From CAYRIF01 sp964424205 (GTDB lineage Bacteria; Bacteroidota; Bacteroidia; Cytophagales; Cyclobacteriaceae): a DNA stretch of 7,683 nt. Below the pieces are notes generated by a model. It was not told the origin of the DNA. It searched no databases and was given only the letters and a program-made list of their open reading frames with translations. Within the stretch, counting starts at the first letter, position 1; every line of letters begins with the position of its first letter. Positions 6,087-7,683 of this stretch are shown here, in pieces. The translations under genes were made by a program, and so were the position numbers. The stretch spans positions 1-7,683 of the forward strand of contig CAYRIF010000182.1 of NCBI GenBank assembly GCA_964424205.1. The letters run 5' to 3'.

Positions 6087-7683
6087 TTAAAGTTTAAAGT
6101 TAATGTTAAAACCAATGCTTCGAGAACTTGGTGTTGCCATATCTTCCACACCCGGAACAATGGTTCCTCCGTTAAATGAAATAGCCTCTGGATCGAAATG
6201 TGATTGCTCTGTCCATAACGCTAGGTTTCTTCCCACGATGGAAAAAGTCACATCTCTGAATGGTAAACCTCCCATCATTTTATTTGGTAAAGTATAGCCC
6301 AGTTTTACTTCTCTTAGTTTTACGAAAGAGGCATCAAACATTCCTTTCTCTTCATTTCCACGGTTATAATTCCACCAGTGATAATCCCTGCTTGAGATTA
6401 CTTTATCATTTTTCCTGTAAGTTCCATCTGCATTTTCAATCACTCCTTCTGATATGATGCCATCTTCTCTTCCTCTAGTAGTAAAGTCCATCATGCCTGA
6501 TGTACCACCGATTAAGATTGTTCTAGACATAATCACACCACCTTTTCTCCAATCAAACAAGAAATCGAAATTGATGCCTTTATAGCTAAAACTATTACTG
6601 AATCCCATCATAAAATCAGGGTTGTAATTTCCTAACTTTTTAAGCTTTGGATCTCTTTTTGAAAACCCGTTTTCATCATGAATGATTTGGCCTTTAAACT
6701 CACCTTCTTGTACTTCCTCAAAACCAGTACCATAGACATCTCCCATCCTTTCTCCTACCTTGGCTACGACAGTCAGGTAATTACCAGATATTACGTAAGT
6801 GTCCAAATTATCTTCGGGAGACAACGCTATCACCTTGCTTCTATTTCTAGTGAAGTTGACATTCATATTCCACTTAAAGCTATTTCCCAAGTCAATAGGT
6901 GTTGCAGATAACATTAACTCAATGCCACTGTTTTGAATTTTTCCAGCGTTAATTATTTTTTGCGAATAGCCAGAGGTTCTATCCACTGGTATCCCAATGA
7001 TTTGGTTTTTATTATCTGCTTTATAATAGGTAAAATCTAACCCCAACCTACCATTGAAAAAGCGCAAATCAGCACCTACTTCAAAAGAGGTCTGAATTTC
7101 AGGTTTTAATTCATTGTTTTTAAGGGTACTTGATTCTGATCCAATTTGTGTGCCACCATGCGGTTGATTAAAACTGAATGTATTAGCCAAATTATAAGGA
7201 TCGGTATCATTTCCAACTTGTGCCCATCCCCCTCTTATTTTAGCAAATGACAATGCACTGTTAGAAGACACCTCAAGCATATCTGTTACTATTGCACTTA
7301 AAGATACGGATGGGTAAAAATAGGAGTTATTATCTGCTGGCAAAGTACTTGACCAATCATTTCTGGCAGTGATGTCCAAAAAGACCATATTTTTATAACC
7401 AATATTTGCAAATCCATACACACTATTTACGCGCTTCTGCTGGTCAAATTGTGATGTAACTAATGGAATCGCAGCGTTTCCAAAATTATAAACATTTGGT
7501 ACCAATAATTGGTTGGCACTTGTTCTATTATAGTTATCCGTAACATCTCTTCTATTTGCTCCTCCAGATACTTTCAATGCCCAGTCTGTACTCAATTCTT
7601 TGTCATAGGTTAGCATAAAATCCGTATTTGTTTCTTGAAAGAATATATTGTCCTCTCTGTACTGCCCATCAGAAAACCGCTGG
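6087..7683 (-). CDS. SusC/RagA-family TonB-linked outer-membrane transporter, C-terminal half (5' end beyond window)
   Basis: Only the last 531 or so residues are inside the window. The reading frame stays open to the right edge: bases 7617-7682 encode 22 further codons (ending in NTDFMLTYDKEL) before the first in-window ATG at 7616, so that ATG is internal. SusC proteins are usually about 1000-1100 residues, so the carboxypeptidase-like domain, TonB box and plug are missing. What is visible is the C-terminal part of the 22-strand beta-barrel, rich in alternating strands and aromatic girdles. Typical SusC signatures are VFLDITARNDWSSTLP, YFYPSVSLSAI, IRGGWAQVGNDTDPY, GADLRFFNGRLGLDFTYY, FVKLREVKLGYTLP, VGRNLALW and the end PSSRSIGFNINFKL, with a terminal hydrophobic strand for BAM recognition. 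It imports ligands across the outer membrane using TonB energy, together with the SusD-like partner encoded 25 bp downstream. The substrate is not deducible from this part. Confidence 0.95.
   Translation of the reverse strand, partial: QRFSDGQYREDNIFFQETNTDFMLTYDKELSTDWALKVSGGANRRDVTDNYNRTSANQLLVPNVYNFGNAAIPLVTSQFDQQKRVNSVYGFANIGYKNMVFLDITARNDWSSTLPADNNSYFYPSVSLSAIVTDMLEVSSNSALSFAKIRGGWAQVGNDTDPYNLANTFSFNQPHGGTQIGSESSTLKNNELKPEIQTSFEVGADLRFFNGRLGLDFTYYKADNKNQIIGIPVDRTSGYSQKIINAGKIQNSGIELMLSATPIDLGNSFKWNMNVNFTRNRSKVIALSPEDNLDTYVISGNYLTVVAKVGERMGDVYGTGFEEVQEGEFKGQIIHDENGFSKRDPKLKKLGNYNPDFMMGFSNSFSYKGINFDFLFDWRKGGVIMSRTILIGGTSGMMDFTTRGREDGIISEGVIENADGTYRKNDKVISSRDYHWWNYNRGNEEKGMFDASFVKLREVKLGYTLPNKMMGGLPFRDVTFSIVGRNLALWTEQSHFDPEAISFNGGTIVPGVEDMATPSSRSIGFNINFKL

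Noticed and set aside
6103..6911. Short plus-strand ORFs inside the SusC gene
   Set aside because: They are antisense to a strongly recognisable beta-barrel sequence and have no independent support.
1..7683. CRISPR arrays, tRNA genes, transposon ends or defence-system genes
   Set aside because: No regularly spaced repeats, cloverleaf sequence, transposase or defence domain could be found on reading both strands.

Overview
The window looks like a chromosomal segment of a low-GC member of the Bacteroidota (Cytophagia or Flavobacteriia type). The evidence is a SusC/SusD outer-membrane uptake pair, a DUF5690-type membrane protein (a family I know mainly from this phylum), signal peptides ending in the usual '-SQ' or '-YG' style, AT-rich spacers and the absence of clear Shine-Dalgarno sequences. 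I see no rRNA, tRNA, CRISPR array, insertion sequence or phage gene.

Layout. On the plus strand, bases 1-616 hold the 3' part of a PHP-domain histidinol-phosphatase-type gene. Its stop overlaps the start of a 12-helix transporter-like gene (609-1964). Everything else reads on the minus strand. From right to left these genes are: a 5'-truncated SusC/RagA TonB-dependent transporter (6087-7683); a SusD-like surface lipoprotein (4628-6061); a hairpin with a U-tract (4541-4572); a secreted alkaline-phosphatase-superfamily phosphohydrolase (3405-4517); a phosphonatase-like HAD hydrolase (2722-3405), whose ATG shares one base with the phosphatase stop; an intrinsic terminator (2666-2695); and an exported protein of unknown function (1948-2601), which meets the transporter gene tail-to-tail with a 17-bp overlap.

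How they may work together. This is inference, not demonstration. The locus resembles a Bacteroidota uptake-and-degradation cluster aimed at an organophosphorus compound rather than a glycan, since no glycoside hydrolase is visible. SusC/SusD would bind the substrate and import it across the outer membrane. The periplasmic phosphohydrolase would trim it. The transporter, which carries two arginines placed like the phosphate-binding pair of GlpT/UhpT antiporters, would move a small phosphorylated or phosphonate molecule across the inner membrane. The HAD enzyme, which keeps the phosphonatase signatures (DxAGT, MGxxK, GRPYP, KVGDTVSD), would cleave it in the cytoplasm. The aminotransferase or FAD oxidase expected to feed a phosphonatase is not in the window. 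The PHP phosphatase may be an ordinary histidine-biosynthesis enzyme or may take part in the same chemistry.
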